A DNA stretch of 64,000 bases from Rhodoplanes tepidamans (GCF_030813915.1 NZ_JAUSUJ010000001.1:372001-436000), one strand, 5' to 3'. Shown: positions 52,846-62,285, counted from the first letter of the stretch. Notes: generated by a model from the letters alone, not told the origin. Numbers and translations: made by a program.

Positions 52846-55185
52846 ATGGATCCCGCGCAGGTCAAGGCCTGGGAAGCCCGCTGCACCGAGGAGCAGCCGC
52901 CGGCGTGTCGCGCCGCGTGCCCGCTGCGGGTCGACGTGCGCGCCATGGCCGAGAAGATGAAGGCCGGCGACTTCGTCGGCGCCTATGCCGTCTACGCCAC
53001 GGTCGTGCCGTTCCCGGCGATCCTCAGCCATGTCTGCGACCACCCCTGCGAGGCGGCGTGCCGGCGAGCCGAGGCGGGCGGGGCGCTGCGCATCCGGGCG
53101 CTCGAGCAGGCCTGCGTCGAGGAGGCCTACGGCACGGCGCGGCGGGTGATCCAGAAGGCCCGCAAGCCGAAGCGCATCGCCGTCGTCGGCGCCGGCCTCG
53201 CCGGCCTCACGTCGGCGTTCGACCTCGCCATGAAGGGCCATGCCGTCACGGTCATCGAGGCGGATGCGCACGCGCTCGAGACGCTGCGCCACGCCTATGA
53301 CGAGACCATCCTCCCGGCCTCGGCGATCGAGGTGGAGATCGGCGGGCTCGCCAAGCTCGGCGTGACGGTGAACTGCCGGGCCCGCGTCACGGCGGGCGAC
53401 GGGCCGCTCGGGCTCGACACGCTGGTCGCCGGCAACGACGCGGTGCTGCTGGCGCTCGGGGCGCGCCCGGCCTCCGCCTTCGCCGAGGCGCTCCGCCTCA
53501 ACGACAGCGGCCGCATCGCGGTCGATCCGGAGACGCGCACCACCAGCCGGCCCGGCGTCTTCGCCACCGGCCTGCACGAACGGCTGGGCACGGCGTGGTC
53601 GCCGCTCCGCTCGATCACCGACGGCCGCCGCGCCGCCGCCTCGATCGACCGCTTCCTGCAGGGCGCCTCGCTGACCGCCGGCCGCGACGAGGAGACCGGC
53701 ACCTGCCTCTACGTGAACGTCACCGCCCACGCGCCGCAGCCGCCGGTCGCCGCGGCGCAGCCGGGCGGTGCCTACACGCACGCCGAGGCGATGGCGGAGG
53801 CGGCGCGCTGCTTCCCGTGCCGCTGCCTCGAATGCGTGAACGCCTGCGCGTACCTCGCCCGTTACGGCGCCTATCCGAAGCGCTACGTGCGCGAGATCTA
53901 CAACAACGACTCGATCGTGATGGGCAACCGCAAGGCCAACCGCATGATCGACTCCTGCACCCTGTGCGGCCTGTGTGCGGAGCTGTGCCCGAACGATCTC
54001 GCCATGGGCGAGGTCTGCCTGGAGGCGCGGCGCAGCATGGTGCGGCGGGGCAAGATGCCGCCCTCGCATCACGACTTCGCGCTGCGCGACATGGCCTTCG
54101 CGCGCTCCGACGAGGTGACGCTGGCGCGCCATCAGCCCGGGCACGACGCCAGCGCGGTCGCGTTCTTCCCGGGCTGTGCGCTCGCCGGCTCGTCGCCCGA
54201 TCATGTCGCGCGGCTCTACGCGCATCTGTGCGGCCGCCTGTCCGGCGGGGTCGGCTTGGTGCTGGATTGCTGCGGCGCGCCCTCGCACTGGTCCGGCCGC
54301 GAGACGCTCCACGCCGAGGTGAGGACCGGGCTCGTCGCGACCTGGGAGCGGCTCGGCCGGCCGACGCTGATCACGGCCTGTGCGAGCTGCCTCCGGCACA
54401 TGGACGATCTCCATCCCGATATCGAGGTGCGCTCGCTGTGGCCGCTGCTCGCCGAGGTCGGCTGGCCGGAGGGCGCGCGTGCCGCGATCGCCGGGCCGCT
54501 CGCCATCCACGATCCCTGTGCCGCGCGTCACGACGCCGCGTCGCAGGACGCGGTGCGGAAGCTCGCCGCCGGGCTCGGCGCGACGGTGCACGAGCTCGGC
54601 GGCGCGGCGCGCACCACCTGCTGCGGCTTCGGCGGGCTCGTCACCTTCGCCAACCCGGAAGTCGCCGACGCCATCGTCGACCGCCGCATCGGCGAGAGCG
54701 ACGACGACTACCTGGTCTGGTGCGCCATGTGCCGCGACAGCTTCGCGCGTCGCGGCAAGCGCGCCGCCCATCTGCTCGACCTCGCGTTCCCGGCGGCGGA
54801 CGGCGGCGATCCGGCGGAGCGGCCGGATCCCGGCTTCTCCGGGCGGCGCGACAACCGGCGCCGGCTGAAGGTCCGGCTGGCGCGTGACCTCTGGGGGGAC
54901 GACGTGAGCGAGCCGGCCGATCCGTCGCGGGAGCGACGGCTGATCATCGATCCGGCGGTGCGGGCCGACATGGAGCGCAAGCTGATCCTGGTCGAGGACG
55001 TCGATCGGGTCGTGCTGCACGCCGAGACGACGGGGCAGAAGCTGAAGGATCCACGCACCGGCCGCAGCATCGCGTCAGCCCGGCTCGGGAGCCTGACCTG
55101 CTGGGTCGAGTACGAGGTCGGGCCGGTCGGCGTCGTCGTCCACCGCGCCTACGGCCACCGCATGACCGTGGAGTCGTCGTCGTGA
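52846..55185 (+). CDS. Pyridine-nucleotide-disulfide-oxidoreductase-like / dicluster / CCG-domain redox protein
   Basis: A 779-residue multidomain cytoplasmic redox protein resembling DVU_1558. An N-terminal GltD/Fer4_20-type region has C13, C21, C25 and VCDHPCEAAC. One Rossmann fold (VVGAGLAGLTSAFDLA) binds FAD, but the second GxGxxG NAD(P)H fold of GltD is missing. A dicluster ferredoxin segment follows (CFPCRCLECVNAC and CTLCGLCAELCP), then two HdrB-like CCG segments (CCGAPSHW; CCGFGG) and a 90-residue C-terminal domain. It lies directly after Mop and probably relays its electrons. The partner is inferred. Confidence 0.85.
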   Translation: MDPAQVKAWEARCTEEQPPACRAACPLRVDVRAMAEKMKAGDFVGAYAVYATVVPFPAILSHVCDHPCEAACRRAEAGGALRIRALEQACVEEAYGTARRVIQKARKPKRIAVVGAGLAGLTSAFDLAMKGHAVTVIEADAHALETLRHAYDETILPASAIEVEIGGLAKLGVTVNCRARVTAGDGPLGLDTLVAGNDAVLLALGARPASAFAEALRLNDSGRIAVDPETRTTSRPGVFATGLHERLGTAWSPLRSITDGRRAAASIDRFLQGASLTAGRDEETGTCLYVNVTAHAPQPPVAAAQPGGAYTHAEAMAEAARCFPCRCLECVNACAYLARYGAYPKRYVREIYNNDSIVMGNRKANRMIDSCTLCGLCAELCPNDLAMGEVCLEARRSMVRRGKMPPSHHDFALRDMAFARSDEVTLARHQPGHDASAVAFFPGCALAGSSPDHVARLYAHLCGRLSGGVGLVLDCCGAPSHWSGRETLHAEVRTGLVATWERLGRPTLITACASCLRHMDDLHPDIEVRSLWPLLAEVGWPEGARAAIAGPLAIHDPCAARHDAASQDAVRKLAAGLGATVHELGGAARTTCCGFGGLVTFANPEVADAIVDRRIGESDDDYLVWCAMCRDSFARRGKRAAHLLDLAFPAADGGDPAERPDPGFSGRRDNRRRLKVRLARDLWGDDVSEPADPSRERRLIIDPAVRADMERKLILVEDVDRVVLHAETTGQKLKDPRTGRSIASARLGSLTCWVEYEVGPVGVVVHRAYGHRMTVESSS

Positions 55186-55385
55186 CCCCGGACGCGGCCA
55201 CCGTCGATCTCGTCTGCGCGGCCTGCGACCGTCCGCTGGAGATCGGCCGCGTGGTCGCGTCGTACATGGGGCAGACCTTTCCGGTCGACCTGCCGCGCTG
55301 CCCGGTCTGCGGCTTCGTCTACGTCTCGGAAGAGCTCGCCTCCGGCAAGATGCTGAAGGTCGAGCAGGCGCTGGAGGACAAGTGA
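55182..55385 (+). CDS. DVU_1557-like small redox/zinc-ribbon protein
   Basis: A 67-residue protein with two CxxC pairs, CAAC at residue 12 and CPVC at residue 40, forming a rubredoxin- or zinc-ribbon-like knuckle. The pattern CDRPLEIGRVVASYMGQTFPV and GFVYVSEELASGKM is that of the DVU_1557 family always found with this cluster. The GTG start overlaps the dicluster gene stop by 4 bases. The metal is undetermined; electron transfer or scaffold are both possible. Confidence 0.82.
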   Translation: MTPDAATVDLVCAACDRPLEIGRVVASYMGQTFPVDLPRCPVCGFVYVSEELASGKMLKVEQALEDK

Positions 55386-56107
55386 TGTCCGACGCGTCGC
55401 TCTGCCGGGGGCTGTTCGGCAGCGGTCTCGTCCACGAGGCGGACGGAACGCCGCTGCGTCCCGGCGGCCTGCTGCTCACCGAGCTGATGCTCCGTCACGC
55501 CCGCTTCGCCGCCGGCGCCACCGTGCTCGACGTCGGCTGCGGCCAGGGGGCCGGCACCGCGTGCCTGGCGGCGCGCGACCTGCGGGCGATCGGCATCGAC
55601 CTGTCGGTGCCGGCGCTGCGCGCGGCGCGGCGGCACGCGGCGGGCGCGCGCTTCGCCGCCGCCTCCGGGGTGCTGCTGCCGCTGCGGCCGCGCAGCGTCG
55701 ACGGCGTGCTGGCCGAATGCTGCCTGTCGGTCGTCGGCGAGCGCCGGCGCGCGCTCGCCGAATGGCGCCGCGTGCTGCGTCCCGGGGCGCGCATCGCGAT
55801 CAGCGACGTCTACCGCCGCGCCGCGGCCGGCGACGAGAACGACCGCCCCGCCGGCATCGCGAGCTGGCAGACGCTCGCCCGCGAGGTCTGCGGCGCTGGC
55901 TTCACCATCCTGCATTTCGAGGATCGCTCCGAGGTCCTGAGGGAGTGGGTGGCGCGCTTCATCTTCGCCTACGGCTCCCTCGATCCGCTGTGGGGCGACG
56001 CATGCGACCGCGGCCGCGGCCGCGACGGCGGGCGGCGACCCGCCCTCGGCTACTACGTGATGGTCGCGAGCAAGGCGGTCCGCCGCCGCCAGGGGAGAGC
56101 ACGATGA
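55385..56107 (+). CDS. DVU_1556-like class I SAM-dependent methyltransferase (TrsM-like)
   Basis: A 240-residue methyltransferase. The SAM-binding motif I is VLDVGCGQGAGTACLA, with GIDLSVPAL as motif II and the UbiE-like EWRRVLRPGARIAISDVYRR later. A CC pair (AECCLSVV) replaces the usual acidic motif text. A GTG three bases earlier (55382) also has the same GGAGGAC Shine-Dalgarno and is a possible start. Conserved next to the C-GCAxxG-C-C gene; the methyl acceptor is unknown. Confidence 0.83.
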   Translation: MSDASLCRGLFGSGLVHEADGTPLRPGGLLLTELMLRHARFAAGATVLDVGCGQGAGTACLAARDLRAIGIDLSVPALRAARRHAAGARFAAASGVLLPLRPRSVDGVLAECCLSVVGERRRALAEWRRVLRPGARIAISDVYRRAAAGDENDRPAGIASWQTLAREVCGAGFTILHFEDRSEVLREWVARFIFAYGSLDPLWGDACDRGRGRDGGRRPALGYYVMVASKAVRRRQGRAR

Positions 56108-56583
56108 GCACGGACGCGTCCTTCCGCATCGCCGAGCTGCTGCTCGACGGCTTCAAGTGCAGCCACATCCTCGTCCTGCTGGCGCTGGAGGCGCAGGGCC
56201 GCGCCGATCCCGACCTGGTCCGCGCCATGTCGGGCCTCGCGGTCGGCATGGGGCAGGGCTTCAACTGCGGGGCGCTCTCCGCCGGCTGCTGCGTGATCGG
56301 CCTCTATGCCGGCCGCGGGCCGGCCGACGCCGCCGAGGACCCGCGCTTCGCCGACGCGCTCGACGCGCTGTCGGGCTGGTTCCACGCCATGGCGAAGGAG
56401 CGGTACGGCGGCATCGACTGCGCCGACATCATGAAGTTCGATCCGGCCCTCAAGGCGGAGCGCTGTCCGGGCCTGATCCTCGACACCTGGACCAAGGCGA
56501 CCGAGATCCTCGCCGCGCAGGGTTTCGATCTCGACCGGCCGCGGCCGGTCGGCGACGCCGATGCGGCGCCTCCGACGGCGTGA
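56104..56583 (+). CDS. DVU_1555-like C-GCAxxG-C-C family protein
   Basis: A 159-residue protein of the C_GCAxxG_C_C family of probable redox or metal-binding proteins. Five conserved cysteine sites are visible: C19 (FKCSH), FNCGALSAGCC, IDCADI and ERCPG. It overlaps the methyltransferase stop by 4 bases. The family often accompanies FeS or molybdenum enzymes, but no reaction is established. Confidence 0.85.
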   Translation: MSTDASFRIAELLLDGFKCSHILVLLALEAQGRADPDLVRAMSGLAVGMGQGFNCGALSAGCCVIGLYAGRGPADAAEDPRFADALDALSGWFHAMAKERYGGIDCADIMKFDPALKAERCPGLILDTWTKATEILAAQGFDLDRPRPVGDADAAPPTA

Positions 56584-56593
56584 GGAGGGGCCG

Positions 56594-57796
56594 ATGTCCT
56601 GCCGCCCGCGCGCCGTTCCGCTCCGCCCCGAAGTCGCCGCCGTCGTGCTCGCCGCCGGCCGCTCGACCCGCATGGGGGCGTTCAAGCCGCTGCTGCCGTT
56701 CGGCGGCGCCGCGACCGTGCTCGATCACGTCGTCGGCCGCCTGCGCGCCGCCGGCATCGACCGCATCCACGTGGTGGTCGGCCACAAGGCGGACGAGACG
56801 ACCAAGGCCGCGGCGCGGCTGGGCGCCGTCGCGGTGCGCAACCCCGATGTCGACCGCGGCATGTTCTCGAGCGTGCAGGTCGGCATCGGCTCGCTGCCAA
56901 TCGGCGTCGCCGGATGCCTGCTGCTGCCGGTCGACATCCCGCTGCTGCGCGCCACGACCCTGGCCCGCATCGCCGCCGCCGCGGTGGAGACCGGCGCCGC
57001 CATTCTCCATCCGGCCTTCCGGGGCGTGCGCGGGCATCCCCCCTTCATCGCCGCCGCGCTGTTCGACACGATCGGCCGGGCCGATCCCGGCGGCAGCCTG
57101 CGCGGCGTGCTGGAGGCTCACGAAGCGGCCCGTCCCTCGGCGGTGCGCGAGCTCGTGGTGTTCGATCGCGGCAGCCTGCGCGACATGGACCATCCGGCCG
57201 ACTATCGGTGCCTCGTCGCGGCGCTGGCGCACGATCGCGCGCCCGACCCGGAAGAGTGCGAGGCGATGCTCGACGCCGCCGCCACCGGCGCGTCGGTGCG
57301 GGCCCATGGCCGCGCCGTGGCGGCGCTCGCCGTGACGCTGGCCGAACGGCTCGTCGCCGCCGGCCTGCGCCTCGACGTCGACCTGGTCCGGGCCGGCGCG
57401 CTGGTGCACGACATCGCCAAGGGCCGCGACCACCACGCCGAGACCGGGGCCGCGATGCTGCGCGCCTTCGGCTTCCCCGAGGTCGCCCGCATCGTCGCCC
57501 GCCATATGGAGATCGCGTTCGATGGCGAGACCCTCGACGAGGCCGTGATCGTCCATCTCGCCGACAAGCTGGTCGCCGGCGAGCGCCGCGTCACGCTCGC
57601 CGAGCGCTTCGCCCCCGGGCTCGCGCGCTTCCGCGACGACCCGGCCGCCATCGCCGGCGCGCGGCGCCGGCTCGCCACCGCCGAGGCGATCCTCGACGCC
57701 GTCGTGCTGCGGCTCGGCGGCCGCCGTGGCTCGGCGGCCGCGATGCGTCCGCCTGCCGTCGCGGCACGGCGCGCCACCGGGAGGGCCGCGCCATGA
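56594..57796 (+). CDS. DVU_1551-like NTP transferase (MocA-like) fused to an HD domain
   Basis: A 400-residue fusion. The N-terminal 200 residues are a nucleotidyltransferase with LAAGRSTRMG and LLPVDIPLLR, as in CTP:molybdopterin cytidylyltransferase. The C-terminal half is an HD-type hydrolase with HDIAKG and downstream His/Asp residues (GRDHH; HLADKL). Mop uses molybdopterin-cytosine dinucleotide, so the N-terminal domain may make that cofactor here. GAGGAGGGG precedes the ATG. The HD role is unknown. Confidence 0.85.
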   Translation: MSCRPRAVPLRPEVAAVVLAAGRSTRMGAFKPLLPFGGAATVLDHVVGRLRAAGIDRIHVVVGHKADETTKAAARLGAVAVRNPDVDRGMFSSVQVGIGSLPIGVAGCLLLPVDIPLLRATTLARIAAAAVETGAAILHPAFRGVRGHPPFIAAALFDTIGRADPGGSLRGVLEAHEAARPSAVRELVVFDRGSLRDMDHPADYRCLVAALAHDRAPDPEECEAMLDAAATGASVRAHGRAVAALAVTLAERLVAAGLRLDVDLVRAGALVHDIAKGRDHHAETGAAMLRAFGFPEVARIVARHMEIAFDGETLDEAVIVHLADKLVAGERRVTLAERFAPGLARFRDDPAAIAGARRRLATAEAILDAVVLRLGGRRGSAAAMRPPAVAARRATGRAAP

Positions 57797-59241
57797 CGTC
57801 CGCCTGCTGCACGTTTCCCGACGAGCCGACCGAGAGCGTCTGCCCGGTCTGTCTCGCCACCATCCCGGCGGTGCGTCGCGCCGTCGGTGACGCCGTCCAC
57901 CTCGTCAAGACCTGCCGGTCGCACGGCACCTTCTCGGTGCCGGTGTGGCGCGGCCTGGCGAGCTACGTGCGATGGGGCGAGGGGGCGCGCGCCCTGGCGC
58001 GGCCGCCGGTCTGCGCCACGCCGGTGGACAAGGGCTGCCCGCACGATTGCGGCCTCTGCCCGGATCATCGCCAGCAGAGCTGCTGCGTGCTGCTCGAGGT
58101 GACGTCGCGCTGCGATCTCGCCTGTCCGGTGTGCTTCGCCTCGGCCAGCCGGCACGGCCGCGACGCGAGCCTGGCCGAGATCGACGGCTGGCTCGACGCG
58201 CTCGCCGAAGCCACCGGGGCCCGCGTCCATGTCCAGATCTCCGGCGGCGAGCCGACCGTGCGCGACGACCTGCCCGAGATCGTGCGGCGGGTCCGGGCGC
58301 GCGGCTTCGACTTCGTCCAGCTCAACACCAACGGCGTGCGGCTCGCGCAGGATCCCGACTATGTCGACGCGCTCGCCGCGGCCGGGCTCGACTGCGTGTT
58401 CCTTCAGTTCGACGGCGTGAGCGACGCCGTGCACCGGCGGATCCGGGGTGCGCGGCTCGCCGCCCTGAAGGAGCTCGCGGTGGCGCGCTGCGGCAATGTC
58501 GGCATCGGCGTCGTGCTGGTGCCGACCGTGGTGCCGGGCGTCAACGACCGCGAGATCGGCGCCATCGTCGATTTCGCGGTGGCGCGTTTGCCCGAGGTGC
58601 GGGCCGTGCACTTCCAGCCGATCAGCTATTTCGGCCGCTGTCCGGAGCCGTCGGCCGCCACCCGCATCACCCTGCCCGAGATCGTCGACCGGCTGGTGGC
58701 GCACGGGTGCGGCACCCTCCGGTTCGACGACTTCCGGCCCGGCTCGGTGGAGAACCCGTACTGCTCGTTCAGCGGCCGCTTCCGGGTCGACGGCTCCGGC
58801 CGGCTGCGGGCCGAGCGCGACGCCCCGCGCTCCTGCTGTGGCGTCGCGGCGGAGCCCGGGCCGCCGGCGGGCGAGGCCGGCTCGTGCTGCAGTCCGGCGC
58901 GCCCGAGCGCCGACGTCGCGCGGGCACGGCGCTACGTCGCCGGGCAGTGGCGGGCGCCCGAGCGCAGCGACGCCGCCGGCCTCGATGCGTTCGACACCGT
59001 GCTGGCCGCGCGCTCGCGCACGCTCGGCCTGTCCGGCATGGCGTTCCAGGACGCCTGGACGCTCGACCTCGACCGGGTCCGCCAGTGCCACATCCACGTC
59101 GTCGCGCCGGACCGGCGGATCGTGCCGTTCTGCGCCTACAATCTCACCGACCTCAGCGGGCGCTCGCTCTACCGGCCCGCCGCTCCGGCGCGGCCGGCGC
59201 GGGCCGCCGTCGTGGCGGCGCGCGTCCTCGCGGGGGCCTGA
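57793..59241 (+). CDS. Radical SAM protein (TrsS-like, N-terminal zinc-ribbon type)
   Basis: A 482-residue radical SAM enzyme. The [4Fe-4S] motif is CDLACPVC, followed by QISGGEPTVRDDL. Upstream are extra cysteine pairs (CPVC at residue 17 and CRSHGTF) like those of MJ0619/tetraether-synthase-type enzymes. Two CC pairs (CCGVA; SCCSP) lie in a Cys-rich linker near residue 355. It corresponds to the radical SAM gene of the Desulfovibrio-type cluster. The substrate is unknown; methylation or C-C bond chemistry on a lipid, peptide or cofactor are possibilities. It overlaps the previous stop by 4 bases. Confidence 0.85.
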   Translation: MTSACCTFPDEPTESVCPVCLATIPAVRRAVGDAVHLVKTCRSHGTFSVPVWRGLASYVRWGEGARALARPPVCATPVDKGCPHDCGLCPDHRQQSCCVLLEVTSRCDLACPVCFASASRHGRDASLAEIDGWLDALAEATGARVHVQISGGEPTVRDDLPEIVRRVRARGFDFVQLNTNGVRLAQDPDYVDALAAAGLDCVFLQFDGVSDAVHRRIRGARLAALKELAVARCGNVGIGVVLVPTVVPGVNDREIGAIVDFAVARLPEVRAVHFQPISYFGRCPEPSAATRITLPEIVDRLVAHGCGTLRFDDFRPGSVENPYCSFSGRFRVDGSGRLRAERDAPRSCCGVAAEPGPPAGEAGSCCSPARPSADVARARRYVAGQWRAPERSDAAGLDAFDTVLAARSRTLGLSGMAFQDAWTLDLDRVRQCHIHVVAPDRRIVPFCAYNLTDLSGRSLYRPAAPARPARAAVVAARVLAGA

Positions 59242-59242
59242 G

Positions 59243-60550
59243 ATGGGCGCGGCGACGCTCGACGCGTGGACGGCGCGCCGCATGGGCCTCGCCCTGCCGC
59301 TCACGCGCGAGGCGGTCGAGGCGTGGCAGGTCGCCCGCCTCGCCGAGCGGGTCGCGGCCGCACGCGCGACGAGCCCGTTCTACCGCACGCGGCCGGACTG
59401 GCCCGACCTGTCGATCGCCTCGCGCGAGGACGTCGCGCGGCTGCCCTTCACCCGGCCGTCCGATCTGCTGCGCAACGATCCGCCGCTGGTCGCGCTGTCC
59501 CAGAGCGAGGTCGCCCGCATCGTCACGCTGCCGAGCTCGGGCACCAGCGGCGTTCCCAAGCGGTTGCACTTCACGGCGGACGAGCTCGAGGCGACGCTCG
59601 ATTTCTTCGGCCAGGGCATGGGCCTGTTCACCCGCGCCGGCGACCGCGTCGCCATCCTGTTCGCGGGCGAGCGGCCCGGCAGCGTCGGCGACGCCCTGTC
59701 GACGGCGCTGCGGCGGCTCGGAGCGGTGCCGATGCCGATCCCCGCGACCGCGACGGCCGCCGAGGCCGCCGCGATGATCCGGGCGGCACGGCCGATGGTC
59801 GTCGCCGGCCCGCCGGTCCGCCTGCTCGCCATCGCCCGTGAGCACGCCATCGACGGCGGCGCGCCGGTGCGGCTGCGCGCGGCGCTCGCCAGCTCCGAGC
59901 GCCTGTCGCCCGCGGTGGCGCGGGCGCTCGCGCAGACCTGGGGCTGCGGCGTGCACGACCACTGGGGCATGACCGAGACCGGCTACGGCGGTGCCGTCGA
60001 CTGCGCGCGGCATGCCGGATGCCATTTGCGCGAGGCCGATCTGTTCGTCGAGATCGTCGATCCCGACACGGGCGCGCCGCGGCCGCCGGGCGCCCTCGGC
60101 GAGGTGGTCGTCACCACGCTGCAGCCGCGCGCCGTGCCGCTGGTGCGATACCGCACCGGCGACCTCGCCCGGCTGATCGAGGCGCCGTGCGCCTGCGGCT
60201 CGGTGCTGCGCCGGCTCGCCGACTTCTCCGGCCGCATCGGCGCGGCGGTGCCGCTGCCGGGCGGCGGCGCCCTCACGCTGGAGGGGCTCGACGACGCGCT
60301 GTTCGCCGTGCCGGCCGTGGCGGACTTCACGGCCCGGGTCGACGGCGGCGATCCGCTGGCGCTCGACCTCGCGGTGGCGATCCCGGCGCGTCTGTGCACG
60401 CCGCGGACCTTCGCCGCCGTGCGGCTCGCCGTCGACGGCGCGCCGCCGCTGCGCGCCGCGATCGCTCGCGGCGCCGTGACGGTGCGGGTCGCGCTGGTCG
60501 GTGCCGTCCGTCACGACGGCAAGCGGCGGCTGCTGGGGAGGGCGGCATGA
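59243..60550 (+). CDS. DVU_1553-like AMP-dependent ligase (phenylacetate-CoA ligase type)
   Basis: A 435-residue ANL-superfamily adenylating enzyme. The phosphate loop is SSGTSGVPKRLHF, the A5 motif HDHWGMTETGYGG and A7 VPLVRYRTGDLARL. It resembles phenylacetate-CoA ligases. A CAC pair near the ribose-binding motif is notable. It could activate the acid made by Mop as a CoA ester or acyl adenylate, but the cluster gives no direct proof. Confidence 0.87.
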   Translation: MGAATLDAWTARRMGLALPLTREAVEAWQVARLAERVAAARATSPFYRTRPDWPDLSIASREDVARLPFTRPSDLLRNDPPLVALSQSEVARIVTLPSSGTSGVPKRLHFTADELEATLDFFGQGMGLFTRAGDRVAILFAGERPGSVGDALSTALRRLGAVPMPIPATATAAEAAAMIRAARPMVVAGPPVRLLAIAREHAIDGGAPVRLRAALASSERLSPAVARALAQTWGCGVHDHWGMTETGYGGAVDCARHAGCHLREADLFVEIVDPDTGAPRPPGALGEVVVTTLQPRAVPLVRYRTGDLARLIEAPCACGSVLRRLADFSGRIGAAVPLPGGGALTLEGLDDALFAVPAVADFTARVDGGDPLALDLAVAIPARLCTPRTFAAVRLAVDGAPPLRAAIARGAVTVRVALVGAVRHDGKRRLLGRAA

Positions 60551-61239
60551 CGCGCTCCGTCCTGCTGGTCCGTCACGGCGAGGTCGAGGGCGACGGGGCC
60601 GAGCGCTTCGTCGGGCGGACCGACCTGCCGATGAGCGCCGCCGGCGAGGCCCGCATCGTGACGCTCGCGGCGGGGCTCGCCGGCCGGCCGCTCGACGCGA
60701 TCTGGTGTAGCGGCCTCGCGCGCTCGCGCCGCACCGCCGCGCTGCTCGCCGCCGGCCGCGGCATCCCGGTGCGGGTCGCGTCCGCGCTCGCCGAGATCGA
60801 CATGGGCGACTGGGAGGGGCTGTCCCGCCGCGCCGTGGCGGCACAGCAGCCGGGCGCCTACGCGGCGCGCGGCCGCGACCTCGCCGGCTTCCGGCCGCCC
60901 GGCGGCGAGAGCTTCGCCGACCTCGCCGCCCGGGTGCTGCCCTGCTGGCGCACCATCCTGGCCGGGCCCGAGGACGCGGTGGCGATCGCCGGGCACGCCG
61001 GCGTCAACCGGGTGATCCTGTGCGACGTGCTCGGCCTGCCGCTCGCCAACCTGTTCCGCCTCGCCCAGACGCCGGGCGGCGTCACCCTGATCGAGATCGG
61101 CCGGCAGGGGCCGGTGGTCCGGCTGCTCGACGCGCTGTCGGCGCCTGCAGCGGCCCTCGCGCCGGCGCAGCCGGCGGTGCCGTCCGCCAAGCCGTCCGCC
61201 ATGTCGGCCGGCGCCGTTCCGGAGACGCTGCGATGCTAG
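60547..61239 (+). CDS. Histidine phosphatase family protein (CobC/PhoE-like)
   Basis: A 230-residue phosphoglycerate-mutase-like phosphatase. The phosphohistidine motif is [17 protein letters not shown], with the second active-site His in IAGHAGVNR and the DMGDWEG acidic motif. A Pro/Ala-rich tail of about 35 residues follows. It overlaps the ligase by 4 bases and moaA by 7. The phosphate ester removed is unknown; a nucleotide or cofactor intermediate is plausible in this setting. Confidence 0.88.
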   Translation: MTRSVLLVRHGEVEGDGAERFVGRTDLPMSAAGEARIVTLAAGLAGRPLDAIWCSGLARSRRTAALLAAGRGIPVRVASALAEIDMGDWEGLSRRAVAAQQPGAYAARGRDLAGFRPPGGESFADLAARVLPCWRTILAGPEDAVAIAGHAGVNRVILCDVLGLPLANLFRLAQTPGGVTLIEIGRQGPVVRLLDALSAPAAALAPAQPAVPSAKPSAMSAGAVPETLRC

Positions 61240-62225
61240 ACGCCTGCGGCCGCGCCATCACGTATCTGCGCGTCTCGGTGACCGACCGCTGCGACTTCCG
61301 CTGCCGCTACTGCATGGCCGAGCACATGCGCTTCGCGCCGAAGGCCGACGTGCTCGGCCTGGAGGAGCTCGACCGCCTGTGCTCCGCCTTCGTGCGGCTC
61401 GGCGTGCGCAAGCTGCGGCTCACCGGCGGCGAGCCGCTGGTCCGCCGCGGCGTCGTCGACCTGATCGGCTCGCTCGCCCGCCATCTCGCCGAGGGCGCCC
61501 TCGACGAGCTGACGCTGACCACCAACGGTGCCCAGCTGGCGCGCCACGCCGCGGCGCTCGCCGCGCGCGGAATCCGCCGGGTCAACGTGTCGCTCGACAC
61601 GCTGCGCCCCGACGTGTTCCGCGAGGTCACGCGGCGCGGCGAGCTCGCCGACGTGCTCGGCGGCATCGCGGCGGCGCGGCGGGCCGGCCTCACCGTGAAG
61701 ATCAATACCGTGGTGCTGGCCGGCATCAACGACGACGAGATCGGCGACGTCCTCGCCTGGGCGCACGGGCAGGGGATGGATCTGGTGCTGATCGAGGTGA
61801 TGCCGCTCGGCGAGGTCGACCGCTGGGGCGGCGACCGCCTCGTGCCGCTCGGCCTGGTGCGGGCGCGGCTCGCGGCTCGCTACACGCTCGTCGACATCCC
61901 GTTCAGCACCGGCGGGCCGGCCCGCTGGGTGCGGGTCGCCGAGACAGGCGGCCGGCTCGGCTTCATCGCGCCCCGCGTCCACGACTTCTGCCGGACCTGC
62001 AACCGCGTGCGCCTCACCTGCACGGGGCGCCTCTATCTCTGCCTCGGCCGCGAGAACGCCGTCGAGCTCGCGCCGCTGTTGCGTGGCCGCGAGAGCGACG
62101 CCGCGCTCGACGCGGCGATCCGCGCCGCGGTCCTGAGAAAGCCGAAGGGCCACGACTTCGCGGGGCGTGCGGACGCGGGGTCGCGCCCGGCGCTCGCCCG
62201 CCACATGAGCGTGACCGGGGGCTGA
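61233..62225 (+). CDS. moaA: GTP 3',8-cyclase MoaA
   Basis: A 330-residue radical SAM enzyme for the first step of molybdenum cofactor synthesis. The N-terminal cluster motif is CDFRCRYC. The C-terminal cluster motif CRTC-x13-C ([18 protein letters not shown]) binds the GTP. The chain ends with the required GG (SVTGG). Its presence beside Mop and the NTP transferase supplies cofactor to the cluster enzyme. It may be a second copy in the genome. It overlaps the phosphatase by 7 bases. Confidence 0.93.
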   Translation: MLDACGRAITYLRVSVTDRCDFRCRYCMAEHMRFAPKADVLGLEELDRLCSAFVRLGVRKLRLTGGEPLVRRGVVDLIGSLARHLAEGALDELTLTTNGAQLARHAAALAARGIRRVNVSLDTLRPDVFREVTRRGELADVLGGIAAARRAGLTVKINTVVLAGINDDEIGDVLAWAHGQGMDLVLIEVMPLGEVDRWGGDRLVPLGLVRARLAARYTLVDIPFSTGGPARWVRVAETGGRLGFIAPRVHDFCRTCNRVRLTCTGRLYLCLGRENAVELAPLLRGRESDAALDAAIRAAVLRKPKGHDFAGRADAGSRPALARHMSVTGG

Positions 62226-62285
62226 GATGCGGCGGGCCGTGCCGGCCCGCGCCGCAGTCCGCCGAGCGATGTGAAGGAGCCTTCC

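Noticed and set aside
51097-55020. A 1307-codon open frame on the minus strand
   Set aside because: It is antisense to the Mop and dicluster genes, low in hydrophobic residues and rich in Arg/Asp/His/Gly/Ala, the usual product of reading GC-rich genes backwards.
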